Positions 15,289 to 23,676 of a stretch of DNA of 64,000 nt are shown in pieces. The notes under the pieces are model-generated. The model was not told the origin of the DNA, searched no databases, and was given only the letters and a program-made list of their open reading frames with translations. The position numbers and the translations under genes were made by a program. Every line of letters begins with the position of its first letter. The stretch's first letter is position 1. The DNA is from Streptomyces klenkii (GTDB lineage Bacteria; Actinomycetota; Actinomycetes; Streptomycetales; Streptomycetaceae), in the NCBI RefSeq assembly GCF_003626645.1, contig NZ_RBAM01000005.1:62001-126000 (forward strand). Reading direction: 5' to 3'.

Positions 15289-17082
15289 TCAGCGGCCCAC
15301 CGCGTACCCCTGCATGCCGCGCGGGTTGGCGGCGGCCGACAGCACGCCCGTCCGCGGGTCGCGGGCCACCGCGCACAGCCGCCCCTCCGACCACGCCTCC
15401 CCCACCGTCACCCGGTGGCCCCGCCGCCGCAGCTCCCCGATCGTGCTCTCGCCGAGGCGCCGTTCGACGACGACCGAGCCGGGCGCCATGGTGCGCGGGT
15501 GGAAGGAGCCGGGGAAGGACTCGTGGTGCCAGTTGGGGGCGTCGATCGCGCCCTGGAGATCGAGGCCGCCGCGCACGGGCGGGCGCAGGGCGACCGCGAG
15601 GAAGAAGTGCAGCTGCCACTGGTCCTGCTGATCGCCGCCGGGCGTGCCGAAGGCGAGGACGGGCTCGCCGTCGCGCAGGGCCAGCGACGGGGTCAGGGTG
15701 GTGCGCGGCCGGCGCCCGGGGGTCAGGGAGTTGGGCAGCCCCGGTTCGAGCCAGGCCATCTGGAGCCGGGTGCCGAGGGGGAAGCCGAGCCCGGGAACGA
15801 CGGGGTTGGACTGCAGCCAGCCGCCGCTGGGCGTCGCCGAGATCATGTTGCCCCAGCGGTCGACGACGTCGAGGTGGCAGGTGTCGCCGCGGGTCGCGCC
15901 GCTGACGGTGACGGTCGGCTCGCCCGCACCCGGCGCCGGTGCCGGAGCGGTGCGCTCCGCGGCGGCGACGGCGTGCCGGGCCAGCCGCGGGCTGCGGCCG
16001 CCGGGGCTGCCGGGGCGCAGCTCGTACGAGGCGAGGTCGCCGATCAGGGCGCGGCGGGCGGAGTTGTAGCCCTCCGAGAGCAGGTCCTTCAGCGGGACGT
16101 CGGCGGCGTCGCCGTACCAGGCCTCGCGGTCGGCCATGGCGAGCTTGCCGCCCTCGATGAGGGTGTGGACGTACTCAGGGGTGCCGTAGTCCGGCGGGCC
16201 GTCGAGCAGGGCGAGCTGCTGGAGCAGGACCGGGCCCTGCGACCAGGGGCCGGGCTTGCAGACCGTCCAGCCGTTCCAGTCGTAGCGGGCCGGCTCCTCG
16301 TACGCGGCCCGGAAGCCGGCGAGGTCGTCGCCGGTGAGGGGCGCGGTGTGGCGTTCGCCGGAGGTGTCGAGGGTGGGGCGGGCCGCGGCGGCCACGAGGG
16401 CCTCGGCGACGAAGCCCTCCCGCCATACGCGACGGGCCGCGTCGATGCACTGCTCGCGGCCGCCGCCGGCGGCTTCGGCCTCGGTGATCAGGCGGCGCCA
16501 GGTGGCGGCGAGCGCGGGGTTGCGCAGGAGCGTGCCGGGCGCGGGCGGGCGGCCGCCGGGCAGGTAGACCTCGGCCGAGGCCGTCCACTCGGTCTCGAAG
16601 ATCCTGCGGACGGTGGCCACGGTCCGGCCGATGGCCTCGACGGGGGCGTGGCCGTGCTCGGCGTAGCCGATGGCGTACGACAGAACGTCGGCGAGCGGCT
16701 TGGTGCCGTGGTCGCGCAGGAGCAGCATCCAGGCGTCGAACGCGCCCGGCACGGCGGCCGCCAGGGGGCCGGTGCCGGGGACGAGGTCGAGGCCGAGCGA
16801 GGTGTAGTGCTCGATGGTCGCGCCGCGCGGCGCCGGCCCCTGCCCGGCGAGGACCCGCACCGGGCCGCCGGCCGGCGCGAACACCGCGGGCACCTCCCCG
16901 GCCGGCCCGTTCATGTGCGGCTCGACGACGTGCAGGACGAAGCCCGCCGCGACCGCCGCGTCGAAGGCGTTGCCGCCGCTCTCCAGGACGGCCATCGCGG
17001 ACTGCGACGCGAGCCAGTGGGTGGACGACACCATGCCGAAGGTGCCCTGCAGGGTGGGCCGGGTGGTGAACATGGCGTCCAT
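15289..17082 (-). CDS. Gamma-glutamyltransferase family protein, cytoplasmic type
   Basis: A 597-residue Ntn-hydrolase that probably transfers or hydrolyses gamma-glutamyl groups, or acts on a related acylated substrate. It lacks a signal peptide, unlike the second family member at 26705-28549. ESGGNAFDAAVAAGFVLHVVEPHMNGPAGE is the family N-terminal block. The proposed catalytic Thr is that of RGDTCHLDVVDRWGNMIS (about residue 400), which would become N-terminal after self-cleavage. SLTPGRRPRTTLTPSLAL and FGTPGGDQQDQWQLHFFL are conserved small-subunit motifs. ATG 17082 is preferred; a long open frame upstream is antisense to lplA. Confidence 0.9.
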   Translation of the reverse strand: MDAMFTTRPTLQGTFGMVSSTHWLASQSAMAVLESGGNAFDAAVAAGFVLHVVEPHMNGPAGEVPAVFAPAGGPVRVLAGQGPAPRGATIEHYTSLGLDLVPGTGPLAAAVPGAFDAWMLLLRDHGTKPLADVLSYAIGYAEHGHAPVEAIGRTVATVRRIFETEWTASAEVYLPGGRPPAPGTLLRNPALAATWRRLITEAEAAGGGREQCIDAARRVWREGFVAEALVAAAARPTLDTSGERHTAPLTGDDLAGFRAAYEEPARYDWNGWTVCKPGPWSQGPVLLQQLALLDGPPDYGTPEYVHTLIEGGKLAMADREAWYGDAADVPLKDLLSEGYNSARRALIGDLASYELRPGSPGGRSPRLARHAVAAAERTAPAPAPGAGEPTVTVSGATRGDTCHLDVVDRWGNMISATPSGGWLQSNPVVPGLGFPLGTRLQMAWLEPGLPNSLTPGRRPRTTLTPSLALRDGEPVLAFGTPGGDQQDQWQLHFFLAVALRPPVRGGLDLQGAIDAPNWHHESFPGSFHPRTMAPGSVVVERRLGESTIGELRRRGHRVTVGEAWSEGRLCAVARDPRTGVLSAAANPRGMQGYAVGR

Positions 17083-17220
17083 CACGTCAGACCGGACAGC
17101 GGATGCGCAAGGGCTCACGGGTGCGCCACGGGGCGGCACGGCGACCCACGGGACGGCGTTACGGTTGATCCGTCGCCGGACGGCAGTGCCGGCCTGGGAA
17201 GAGAAGCTGGAGGAGGCGCC

Positions 17221-18288
17221 GTGCACGGTGAATACAAGGTGCCGGGCGGCAAACTCGTGGTCGTGGACCTGGAGACCGCGTCCACCCCGCAGGGTCAGGT
17301 GCTGCACGACGTACGGGTGGCCGGGGACTTCTTCCTCGAACCCGACGAGGCGTTCCTCGCCCTCAGCCGCGCCCTGGAGGGCGCGCCCGCCGACCTGACC
17401 GCCCCGCAGCTCGGCGCCCGCATCGAGGCGGCCCTGCCGGAGGGCACGGTGATGTTCGGCTTCACCGCGGAGTCCGTGGGCGTCGCCGTCCGCCGCGCCC
17501 TGGCGAACGCGACCGACTGGCACCACTACGACTGGCAGCTGATCCACGACGGCCCCCAGTCCCCCGCCCTGCACATGGCCCTCGACGAGGTCCTGACGGC
17601 CGAGGTGGCGGCCGGCCGGCGGCCGCCGACGCTGCGCGTGTGGGAATGGGCCTCCCCGGCGGTGGTCATCGGCAGCTTCCAGTCGCTGCGCAACGAGGTG
17701 GACCGGGAGGGCGCCGAGCGCCACGGCATGACGGTGGTCCGCCGCATCAGCGGCGGCGGGGCCATGTTCATCGAGCCCGGCAACACCATCACCTACTCGC
17801 TGTGCGTCCCCGACGCCCTCGTCCAAGGCCTGTCCTTCGCCGACAGCTACGCCTATCTCGACGACTGGGTCCTGGGCGCCCTGGAGGCCATGGGCGTCAA
17901 GGCCTGGTACCAGCCGCTCAACGACATCGCCACGGAGGCGGGCAAGATCGCGGGCGCGGCCCAGAAGCGCCTGGTGGGCGACCGGGGCGCGGTGCTGCAC
18001 CACGTGACCATGGCCTACGACATCGATGCCGGCAAGATGCTCGACGTGCTGCGCATCGGCCGGGAGAAGCTGTCGGACAAGGGCACGAAGAGCGCCAAGA
18101 AGCGCGTCGACCCCCTCCGCCGCCAGACCGGCCTGCCGCGCGCCGATGTCATCGGGAAGATGATCGACACCTTCCGCGACCGGTACGGCCTCGCGGCGGG
18201 CTCGGTCACCCCCGAGGAGATGGCACGGGCGGAGGAACTGGCGGCGACGAAGTTCTCCTCCGAGGAGTGGACGGCCCGGGTGCCGTAG
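17221..18288 (+). CDS. Lipoate-protein ligase with N-terminal accessory domain
   Basis: A 355-residue protein. The first 95 residues (HGEYKVPGGKLVVVDLE...VAGDFFLEPDEAF) match the small LplA accessory domain, and residues 110-300 match the BPL/LplA catalytic domain: DGPQSPALHMALDEVL, RRISGGGAMFIEPGN (the RRxSGGG lipoyl-AMP loop) and the catalytic Lys242 in NDIATEAGKIAGAAQKR. In E. coli LplA the accessory domain is C-terminal, so the order here is reversed in a single chain. It should attach lipoate or octanoate to E2 or H proteins. GTG 17221 has a perfect GGAGG six bases upstream. Confidence 0.85.
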   Translation: MHGEYKVPGGKLVVVDLETASTPQGQVLHDVRVAGDFFLEPDEAFLALSRALEGAPADLTAPQLGARIEAALPEGTVMFGFTAESVGVAVRRALANATDWHHYDWQLIHDGPQSPALHMALDEVLTAEVAAGRRPPTLRVWEWASPAVVIGSFQSLRNEVDREGAERHGMTVVRRISGGGAMFIEPGNTITYSLCVPDALVQGLSFADSYAYLDDWVLGALEAMGVKAWYQPLNDIATEAGKIAGAAQKRLVGDRGAVLHHVTMAYDIDAGKMLDVLRIGREKLSDKGTKSAKKRVDPLRRQTGLPRADVIGKMIDTFRDRYGLAAGSVTPEEMARAEELAATKFSSEEWTARVP

Positions 18289-18300
18289 GCCGTGGGACGG

Positions 18301-18360
18301 CGTCCCGGCGTCCCGGCGTCCCGGCGTCCAAGCAGCCTGACTCAGCTCAGCTCAGCTCAG
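18301..18360. repeat. Short tandem repeats CGTCCCGG x3.6 and CTCAG x4
   Basis: Between the convergent lplA and flavin-oxidoreductase genes lie 8-bp CGTCCCGG repeats (18301-18329) and four CTCAG repeats (18341-18360). The CTCAG array includes the last two codons and the TGA stop of the oxidoreductase gene, so slippage would alter its C-terminus. The preceding GGGACGGCGTCCC can form a short hairpin. Confidence 0.8.
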
Positions 18361-19350
18361 CGCCGGGATGATGTCCCTCCCGTACGCGTCGATCGTCGCC
18401 TCCTTCGCGTCGTGCATGGCGTAGAGCGCGAACTGGTCGACGCCCAGCTCGCGGAGGTGTTCCAGGCGTTCGCGGTGGGCCTGGGCGGGGCCCAGGAGGC
18501 AGAAGCGGTCCACGATGTCGTCGGGGACGAAGTCGGTGGAGGGGTTTCCGGCGCGGCCGTGGTGGCTGTAGTCGTAGCCGTGGCGCTGTTTGATGTAGGC
18601 GGTGAGCGCCTCGGGGATCATGGCGGAGTGCTCGCCGTAGCGCCCGACCAGGTCGGCGACGTGGTTGCCGACCATGCCGCCGAACCAGCGGCACTGCTCG
18701 CGGGCGTGGTCGAGGTCGTCGCCGACGTAGGCGGGGGCGGCGACGCAGATGGTGACCGAGGCCGGGTCGCGGCCGGCCTCGGCGGCCGCCTCGCGGACGT
18801 GCTTGACCATCCATTCGGTGAGGAACGGGTCGGCGAGCTGGAGGATGAAGCCGTCGGCCTCCTGGCCGGCGAGGGCGAGGGCCTTGGGGCCGTAGGCGGC
18901 CATCCAGACGGGGAGCTTGCCGTCGCGGATCCAGGGGATGCGCAGCGCCGTGCCGCCGACGTCGGCCTCGCGCCCCTCGGCGAGGTCGCGGATGACCCGG
19001 ATGGACTCCCGCAGCGACGCGAGGGTGTTGGGCTTGCGGCCGGCCACGCGCATCGCGGAGTCGCCGCGGCCGATGCCGCAGACCGTGCGGTTGCCGTACA
19101 TGTCGTTGAGGGTGGCGAAGGTGGAGGCCGTGACCTCGGGGGTGCGGGTGGAGGGGTTGGTGACCATCGGCCCCACGACGAGCCGCTCGGTGTGCTCCAG
19201 GATGCGGCTGTAGATGACGAACGGCTCCTGCCACAGCACGGCGGAGTCGAACGTCCAGCCGTAGCGGAAGCCGGAGCGCTCGGCGCGGCGCATCAGCTCG
19301 ACGACGGCGGTGGCGGGCGGGTCGGTCTGCAGGACGAGGCCGAAGTCCAC
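18352..19350 (-). CDS. LLM-class (F420/flavin-dependent) oxidoreductase
   Basis: A 332-residue luciferase-like monooxygenase-fold protein with MDFGLVLQTDPP at the N-terminus, VGPMVTNPSTRTPEVTAS, GIGRGDSAMRVAG and the PVWMAAYGPKALALAG motif. It resembles F420-dependent methylenetetrahydromethanopterin-reductase-like enzymes. It follows the dihydropyrimidinase gene by 73 bp on the same strand, so it probably belongs to the pyrimidine/hydantoin catabolic operon; I recall homologues in this setting but the reaction is not established. The 73-bp gap contains a 12-bp GGTGCGTGAGCA tandem repeat (19391-19414). Confidence 0.87.
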   Translation of the reverse strand: MDFGLVLQTDPPATAVVELMRRAERSGFRYGWTFDSAVLWQEPFVIYSRILEHTERLVVGPMVTNPSTRTPEVTASTFATLNDMYGNRTVCGIGRGDSAMRVAGRKPNTLASLRESIRVIRDLAEGREADVGGTALRIPWIRDGKLPVWMAAYGPKALALAGQEADGFILQLADPFLTEWMVKHVREAAAEAGRDPASVTICVAAPAYVGDDLDHAREQCRWFGGMVGNHVADLVGRYGEHSAMIPEALTAYIKQRHGYDYSHHGRAGNPSTDFVPDDIVDRFCLLGPAQAHRERLEHLRELGVDQFALYAMHDAKEATIDAYGRDIIPALS

Positions 19351-19423
19351 GGCGGTGCTCCTTACGTCATACGTGGTGCGTCGTTGCGCAGGTGCGTGAG
19401 CAAGTGCGTGAGCAGGTGCGCGA

Positions 19424-20824
19424 TTACGTCAGGTACTGGCAGGTGGTGCGGGGAACGTAGCGGCCGTGGCCGGCGCGTCCGGTGTAGGTGTGCCGGTCGA
19501 TGACCGTCTCGCCGCGGCTGAGGACGGTCTCGACGCGGCCCGTGACGCGCTTGCCCTCGTAGGCCGAGTAGTCGACGTTCATGTGGTGGGTGGCGGCCGA
19601 GAGGGTCTGTTCGGCGTGCGGGTCGTAGATGACGATGTCGGCGTCACTGCCGGGGCTGATGGTGCCCTTGTGCGGGGCGAGGCCGAACATCCGGGCGGGG
19701 GCGGCGCAGGCGATCTCGATCCAGCGGCGGCGGGTGATGCGGCCTTCGACCACGGCCTGGTGGAGGAGGTCCATGCGGTTCTCGATGCCGGGCAGGCCGT
19801 TGGGGATCTTGGAGAAGTCGCCGCGGCCGAGCTCCTTCTGGCCGGAGAAGCAGAAGGGGCAGTGGTCGGTGGAGACGACTTGGAGGTCGTCGGTGCGCAG
19901 GCCGCGCCAGAGGGCGTCCTGGTGCTCGCGGGGGCGCAGCGGGGTGGAGCAGACGTACTTGGCGCCTTCGAAGTCCGGCTCGGCGAGGTTGTCGGTGGAG
20001 AGGAAGAGGTATTGCGGGCAGGTCTCGCCGAAGACGGGCAGGCCCTTGTCGCGGGCCTGGGCGAGCTCGGCGAGGGCTTCCTCGGCGGAGACGTGCACGA
20101 CGTACAGGGGGCTGCCGGCGACGCGGGCGAGCTGGATCGCCCGGTGGGTGGCCTCGGCCTCCAGGAGGGCCTTGCGGACCTCTCCGTGGTAGCGGGGGTC
20201 GGTGCGGCCCGCGGCGAGGGCCTGTTCGACGAGGACGTCGATGGCGATGCCGTTCTCGGCGTGCATCATGACCAGCCCGCCGTTGCCGGCGGCGCGCTGC
20301 ATGGCGCGCAGGATCTGCCCGTCGTCGCTGTAGAAGACGCCGGGGTAGGCCATGAAGAGCTTGAAGGAGGTCACGCCCTCCTCCACCAGCAGGTCCAGCT
20401 CCTTGAGGGAACTCTCGTTCACATCGGAGAGGATCATGTGGAAGCCGTAGTCGATCGCGCAGCGGCCGGCGGCCTTGGCGTGCCATTGGTCGAGCCCTTC
20501 GCGCAGGGCCCGGCCGCGGCTCTGGACGGCGAAGTCGACGATGGTGGTGGTGCCGCCCCAGGCGGCGGCGCGGGTGCCGGTCTCGAAGTCGTCGGAGGAG
20601 GCGGTGCCGCCGAAGGGGAGGTCGAGGTGGGTGTGGGCGTCGACGCCGCCGGGGATGACGTATTTCCCGGTGGCGTCCAGGGTGCGGTCGGCGTGCCAGC
20701 TCTGCGCGCAGGCGCTGCCGGGCGCGGCGAGGGCCGCGACCTTGTCGTCCTCGATGAGGACGTCGGCGTGGGTCTCCTCGGCGGCGGTGATGACGAGGCC
20801 GCCGCGGATGGCCGTGGTGGTCAT
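19424..20824 (-). CDS. hydA: Dihydropyrimidinase / hydantoinase
   Basis: A 466-residue cyclic amidohydrolase. Metal ligands are visible as DAHTHLDLPFGG (His64, His66), the carboxylated Lys155 of VTSFKLFMAYPG, MMHAENG, VVHVSA and STDHCPF. It hydrolyses 5,6-dihydrouracil or dihydrothymine (or a hydantoin) to the N-carbamoyl beta-amino acid, the substrate of the beta-ureidopropionase-like gene at 22164. It overlaps the aminotransferase stop by 4 bp (ATGA), so translation is coupled. No dihydropyrimidine dehydrogenase gene is in the window. Confidence 0.92.
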   Translation of the reverse strand: MTTTAIRGGLVITAAEETHADVLIEDDKVAALAAPGSACAQSWHADRTLDATGKYVIPGGVDAHTHLDLPFGGTASSDDFETGTRAAAWGGTTTIVDFAVQSRGRALREGLDQWHAKAAGRCAIDYGFHMILSDVNESSLKELDLLVEEGVTSFKLFMAYPGVFYSDDGQILRAMQRAAGNGGLVMMHAENGIAIDVLVEQALAAGRTDPRYHGEVRKALLEAEATHRAIQLARVAGSPLYVVHVSAEEALAELAQARDKGLPVFGETCPQYLFLSTDNLAEPDFEGAKYVCSTPLRPREHQDALWRGLRTDDLQVVSTDHCPFCFSGQKELGRGDFSKIPNGLPGIENRMDLLHQAVVEGRITRRRWIEIACAAPARMFGLAPHKGTISPGSDADIVIYDPHAEQTLSAATHHMNVDYSAYEGKRVTGRVETVLSRGETVIDRHTYTGRAGHGRYVPRTTCQYLT

Positions 20825-22167
20825 GGCCGTTCCTTTCCGGCGATGGTGAACTGCACTTGGCGCAGCACGGATTCGAGGGTGGTCGCGCCCTCCTCCGCCT
20901 CGGCGACGGTGAGGGAGAGCGGCGGGGCGATGCGCAGGACGTTGGCCTCGCGGCCGCCCTTGCCGATCAGCAGGCCTTCTTCCCTGGCGAGTTCGAGGGC
21001 GAGGGAGGCGCCTTCCGGTGAGGGCGATCCGTCGTGCTCGACGAGCTCGATGCCGGTCATCAGGCCGCGGCCGCGCACCTCGCGGACGACGGGGAAGCCG
21101 GCGGTGATGGCGCGGAGCCGCTCGATGAGCAGGCCGCCGACGCGGCGGGCGTTGCCCTGGAGGTCGTGTTCGAGGAGGTGGGTGAGGTTGGCGAGGCCGG
21201 CGGCCATGGTGACGGGACTGCCGCCGAAGGTGGAGATGGAGTTGGCGTCGAGGCAGTTCATGACCTCGGCGCGGGCGACGACGCCGCCGATCGACATGCC
21301 GTTGCCGATGCCCTTGGCGAAGGTGAGGAGGTCGGGCGGGCCGTGCTCGGCGTGCGCCTGCCAGCCCCAGAAGTGGTCGCCGGTGCGGCCCCAGCCGGTC
21401 TGCACCTCGTCGGTGATCCAGAGGATGCCGCGCTCGGCGAGGACCTCGCGGAAGGCGGCGTAGAGGCCGTCGGGCGGGGCGGTGAACCCGCCGACGCCCT
21501 GGATGGGTTCGGCGATCAGCGCGGCCACCCGGCCGTGGGTCTGGCCGAGCATGTCCTTGAGGTCGGCGACACAGGCGGCGGTGAAGCCGGCGTCGGACAG
21601 GTGGGCGTAGGGGCCGGCCCGGCGCACTCCGCCGTGGACGTAGAGGGTCTGGAGCGGGGAGAGGCTGGTGGGTGACCAGGAGGAGTTTCCGGTGATGCCG
21701 ACGGCGGAGAAGGAGCGGCCGTGGTAGCTGTTGCGCATCGCCAGGATCTGGTTGGAGCGGCGGTACGAGGTGGCGAGCAGGAGGGCGGTGTCGTTGGCTT
21801 CGGTGCCGGAGGTGGTGAAGAAGACGCGGGCGTCGGGGATGCCGGAGAGGGCGGCGATGCGCTCGGCGAGCTCGACCATGTGCCGGTCGAGGTAGAGGGT
21901 GGAGGTGTGCAGGATGCGGCCGGCCTGCTCGGCGACGGCCTTGGTGACCTCGGGCAGGGCGTGGGCGGTCATGGTGGTGAGGATGCCGCCGAAGAAGTCG
22001 AGGTAGCGCCGGCCTTGGGCGTCCCACACGTGGCGGCCCTCGCCGTGGGTGAGCTCCAGCGGCTCGCGGTAGTAGAGGGCGAGCCACTCGGGCATCACGG
22101 CGCGGTGCCGGGCGTGCAGGCGGGTGGCCGGGGCGCCGCCGGGGCCGGGGCCGCTCGCGGGGGTCAC
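20821..22167 (-). CDS. Class III PLP aminotransferase
   Basis: A 448-residue omega-amino acid transaminase family protein. TTSGTEANDTALLLA, YHGRSFSAVG, ILWITDEVQTGWGRTG and the PLP lysine in LLTFAKGIGNGMSIGG are all in place. In this operon the likely job is transfer of the amino group of beta-alanine or beta-aminoisobutyrate (from uracil or thymine) to pyruvate or 2-oxoglutarate. The GTG start at 22167 overlaps the upstream stop as GTGA; an ATG 27 codons later (MPEWLALYYREPLELTHGEG) is the alternative and begins closer to the family's usual N-terminus. Confidence 0.9.
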   Translation of the reverse strand: MTPASGPGPGGAPATRLHARHRAVMPEWLALYYREPLELTHGEGRHVWDAQGRRYLDFFGGILTTMTAHALPEVTKAVAEQAGRILHTSTLYLDRHMVELAERIAALSGIPDARVFFTTSGTEANDTALLLATSYRRSNQILAMRNSYHGRSFSAVGITGNSSWSPTSLSPLQTLYVHGGVRRAGPYAHLSDAGFTAACVADLKDMLGQTHGRVAALIAEPIQGVGGFTAPPDGLYAAFREVLAERGILWITDEVQTGWGRTGDHFWGWQAHAEHGPPDLLTFAKGIGNGMSIGGVVARAEVMNCLDANSISTFGGSPVTMAAGLANLTHLLEHDLQGNARRVGGLLIERLRAITAGFPVVREVRGRGLMTGIELVEHDGSPSPEGASLALELAREEGLLIGKGGREANVLRIAPPLSLTVAEAEEGATTLESVLRQVQFTIAGKERP

Positions 22168-23006
22168 GGCCGGACCAGCCCGTCGTACGCGTCGGGCCGG
22201 CGGTCGCGGTAGAAGGCCCACTGCTGCCGCACCTCGTCGATGAGGTCCAGGTCCAGGTCGCGGACGAGCAGTTCCTCCTTGGTGTCGCTGGCCACGTCGC
22301 CGACGAACTGGCCGCGGGGGTCGACGAAGTAGGACGTGCCGTAGAAGTCGTTGTCGCCGTACTCCTCCTGGCCGACGCGGTTGATGGCGGCGACGTAGTA
22401 CGCGTTGGCGACGGCGGCGGCGGGCTGCTCCAGCTTCCACAGGTGGGCCGAGAGGCCGCGGGAGGTGGCGGAGGGGTTGTAGACGAGCTGGGCGCCGTTG
22501 AGGCCGAGCTGGCGCCAGCCCTCGGGGAAGTGGCGGTCGTAGCAGATGTAGACGCCGACCTTGCCGACGGCCGTGTCGAAGACGGGCCAGCCGAGGTTGC
22601 CCGGCGCGAAGTAGTACTTCTCCCAGAAGCCCTTGACCTGGGGGATGTGGTGCTTGCGGTACTTGCCGAGGTAGCGGCCGTCGGCGTCGATGACGGCCGC
22701 GGTGTTGTAGTAGAAGCCGGGGCCCTCGGTCTCGAAGACGGGCACGACGATCACCATGCCCGTCTCCCGGGCCAGTTCCTGCATGCGGCGGACCGTGGGC
22801 CCGTCGGGGACGGGCTCGGCCCAGCGGTAGTGCTCGCTCTCCTGGACCTGGCAGAAGTAGGGGGCGTTGAAGACCTCTTGGAAGCCGATCACCTGCGCGC
22901 CCCGGGAAGCGGCCGCGCGGGCGTGCTCCTCGTGCTTGGCGAGCATGGATTCGGTGTCGCCGGTCCAGGTGGCCTGGACCAGAGCGGCGCGGACGACGTT
23001 GGCCAT
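22164..23006 (-). CDS. Nitrilase-superfamily hydrolase (beta-ureidopropionase-like)
   Basis: A 280-residue carbon-nitrogen hydrolase with the Glu-Lys-Cys triad at Glu44 (GFQEVFN), Lys118 (KYRKHHIP) and Cys155 (VYICYDRHFPEGWR). The KYRKHHIPQVKGFWEKYYFAPG segment resembles beta-ureidopropionases and N-carbamoyl-amino acid hydrolases. It would convert the hydantoinase product into a free beta-amino acid, CO2 and ammonia. It is the first gene of a four-gene operon and is divergent from the marR gene across 214 bp. Confidence 0.9.
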   Translation of the reverse strand: MANVVRAALVQATWTGDTESMLAKHEEHARAAASRGAQVIGFQEVFNAPYFCQVQESEHYRWAEPVPDGPTVRRMQELARETGMVIVVPVFETEGPGFYYNTAAVIDADGRYLGKYRKHHIPQVKGFWEKYYFAPGNLGWPVFDTAVGKVGVYICYDRHFPEGWRQLGLNGAQLVYNPSATSRGLSAHLWKLEQPAAAVANAYYVAAINRVGQEEYGDNDFYGTSYFVDPRGQFVGDVASDTKEELLVRDLDLDLIDEVRQQWAFYRDRRPDAYDGLVRP

Positions 23007-23181
23007 GAGCTGCTCCTTCACGGGGGCGCCGGCCAGGCTGTCGGGCCTGGCTGACACGCGTAGATCCACGTGTGGTTGCGACCGTAGGGCGCGGCACGCC
23101 GCGCGGCAAGACCGTCGAAAAACCTGTGGATAACCCGGCCCGCGCCCGGCCCGCACCCGGCCCACCCACAAGAGAACAGAA

Positions 23182-23195
23182 AAACTTGCAAGTTT
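23182..23195. promoter_or_regulatory. 14-bp perfect palindrome before marR
   Basis: AAACTTGCAAGTTT is a perfect palindrome 25 bp upstream of the marR start, between the divergent pyrimidine operon and marR-MFS. It is typical in length and symmetry of a MarR operator. Whether it controls only marR-MFS or the catabolic operon too cannot be told. Confidence 0.7.
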
Positions 23196-23220
23196 CCCTG
23201 TCGATATCTACGGTGGAGGC

Positions 23221-23676
23221 ATGTCCGACAAGGAAGCCGGCCAGCCGTCCGGCAAGGATCAGGAACGCACCGCCGCCGACCTGGCCGCGGTGGTCTCCCA
23301 GCTCATGCGCCGCCTGCGCGTGGCGTCGCCGCAGGGCGCGCTCACCCCCTCCCAGCGCACCGTCCTCGGCCGCCTCGCCAACGGCGGGCCCGCCACCACC
23401 GCGGAGCTGGCCCGCGCGGAGCTCGTCCGCCCGCAGTCCATGCGCGTCATCGTCGCCAAGCTGGAGGAGCTGGAGCTGGTCGCCCGCTCCCCGCACCCCA
23501 CGGACGGGCGCCAGGTCCTGTTCTCCCTCACGGAGTACGGCGAAGAGGCCGTCGCCTCCGTACGCCACTCCAAGAACACCTGGCTCGCCGACGCCATCAC
23601 CCACCAGCTCTCCCCGGAGGAGCAGCGGTCCCTCGCCGAGGCCACCCGCCTGCTCCAGCGCCTGGTGGAGGAGTGA
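23221..23676 (+). CDS. MarR family transcriptional regulator
   Basis: A 151-residue winged-helix regulator. The core reads LTPSQRTVLGRLANGGPATTAELARAELVRPQSMRVIVAKLEELELVARSPHPTDGRQVLFSLT, with the DxRx wing motif (TDGRQ). It overlaps the MFS gene as GTGA and so is probably an autoregulated local repressor of that exporter. The ATG has GGAGG only 1 bp upstream, so initiation may be leaderless or use poor spacing. Confidence 0.92.
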   Translation: MSDKEAGQPSGKDQERTAADLAAVVSQLMRRLRVASPQGALTPSQRTVLGRLANGGPATTAELARAELVRPQSMRVIVAKLEELELVARSPHPTDGRQVLFSLTEYGEEAVASVRHSKNTWLADAITHQLSPEEQRSLAEATRLLQRLVEE

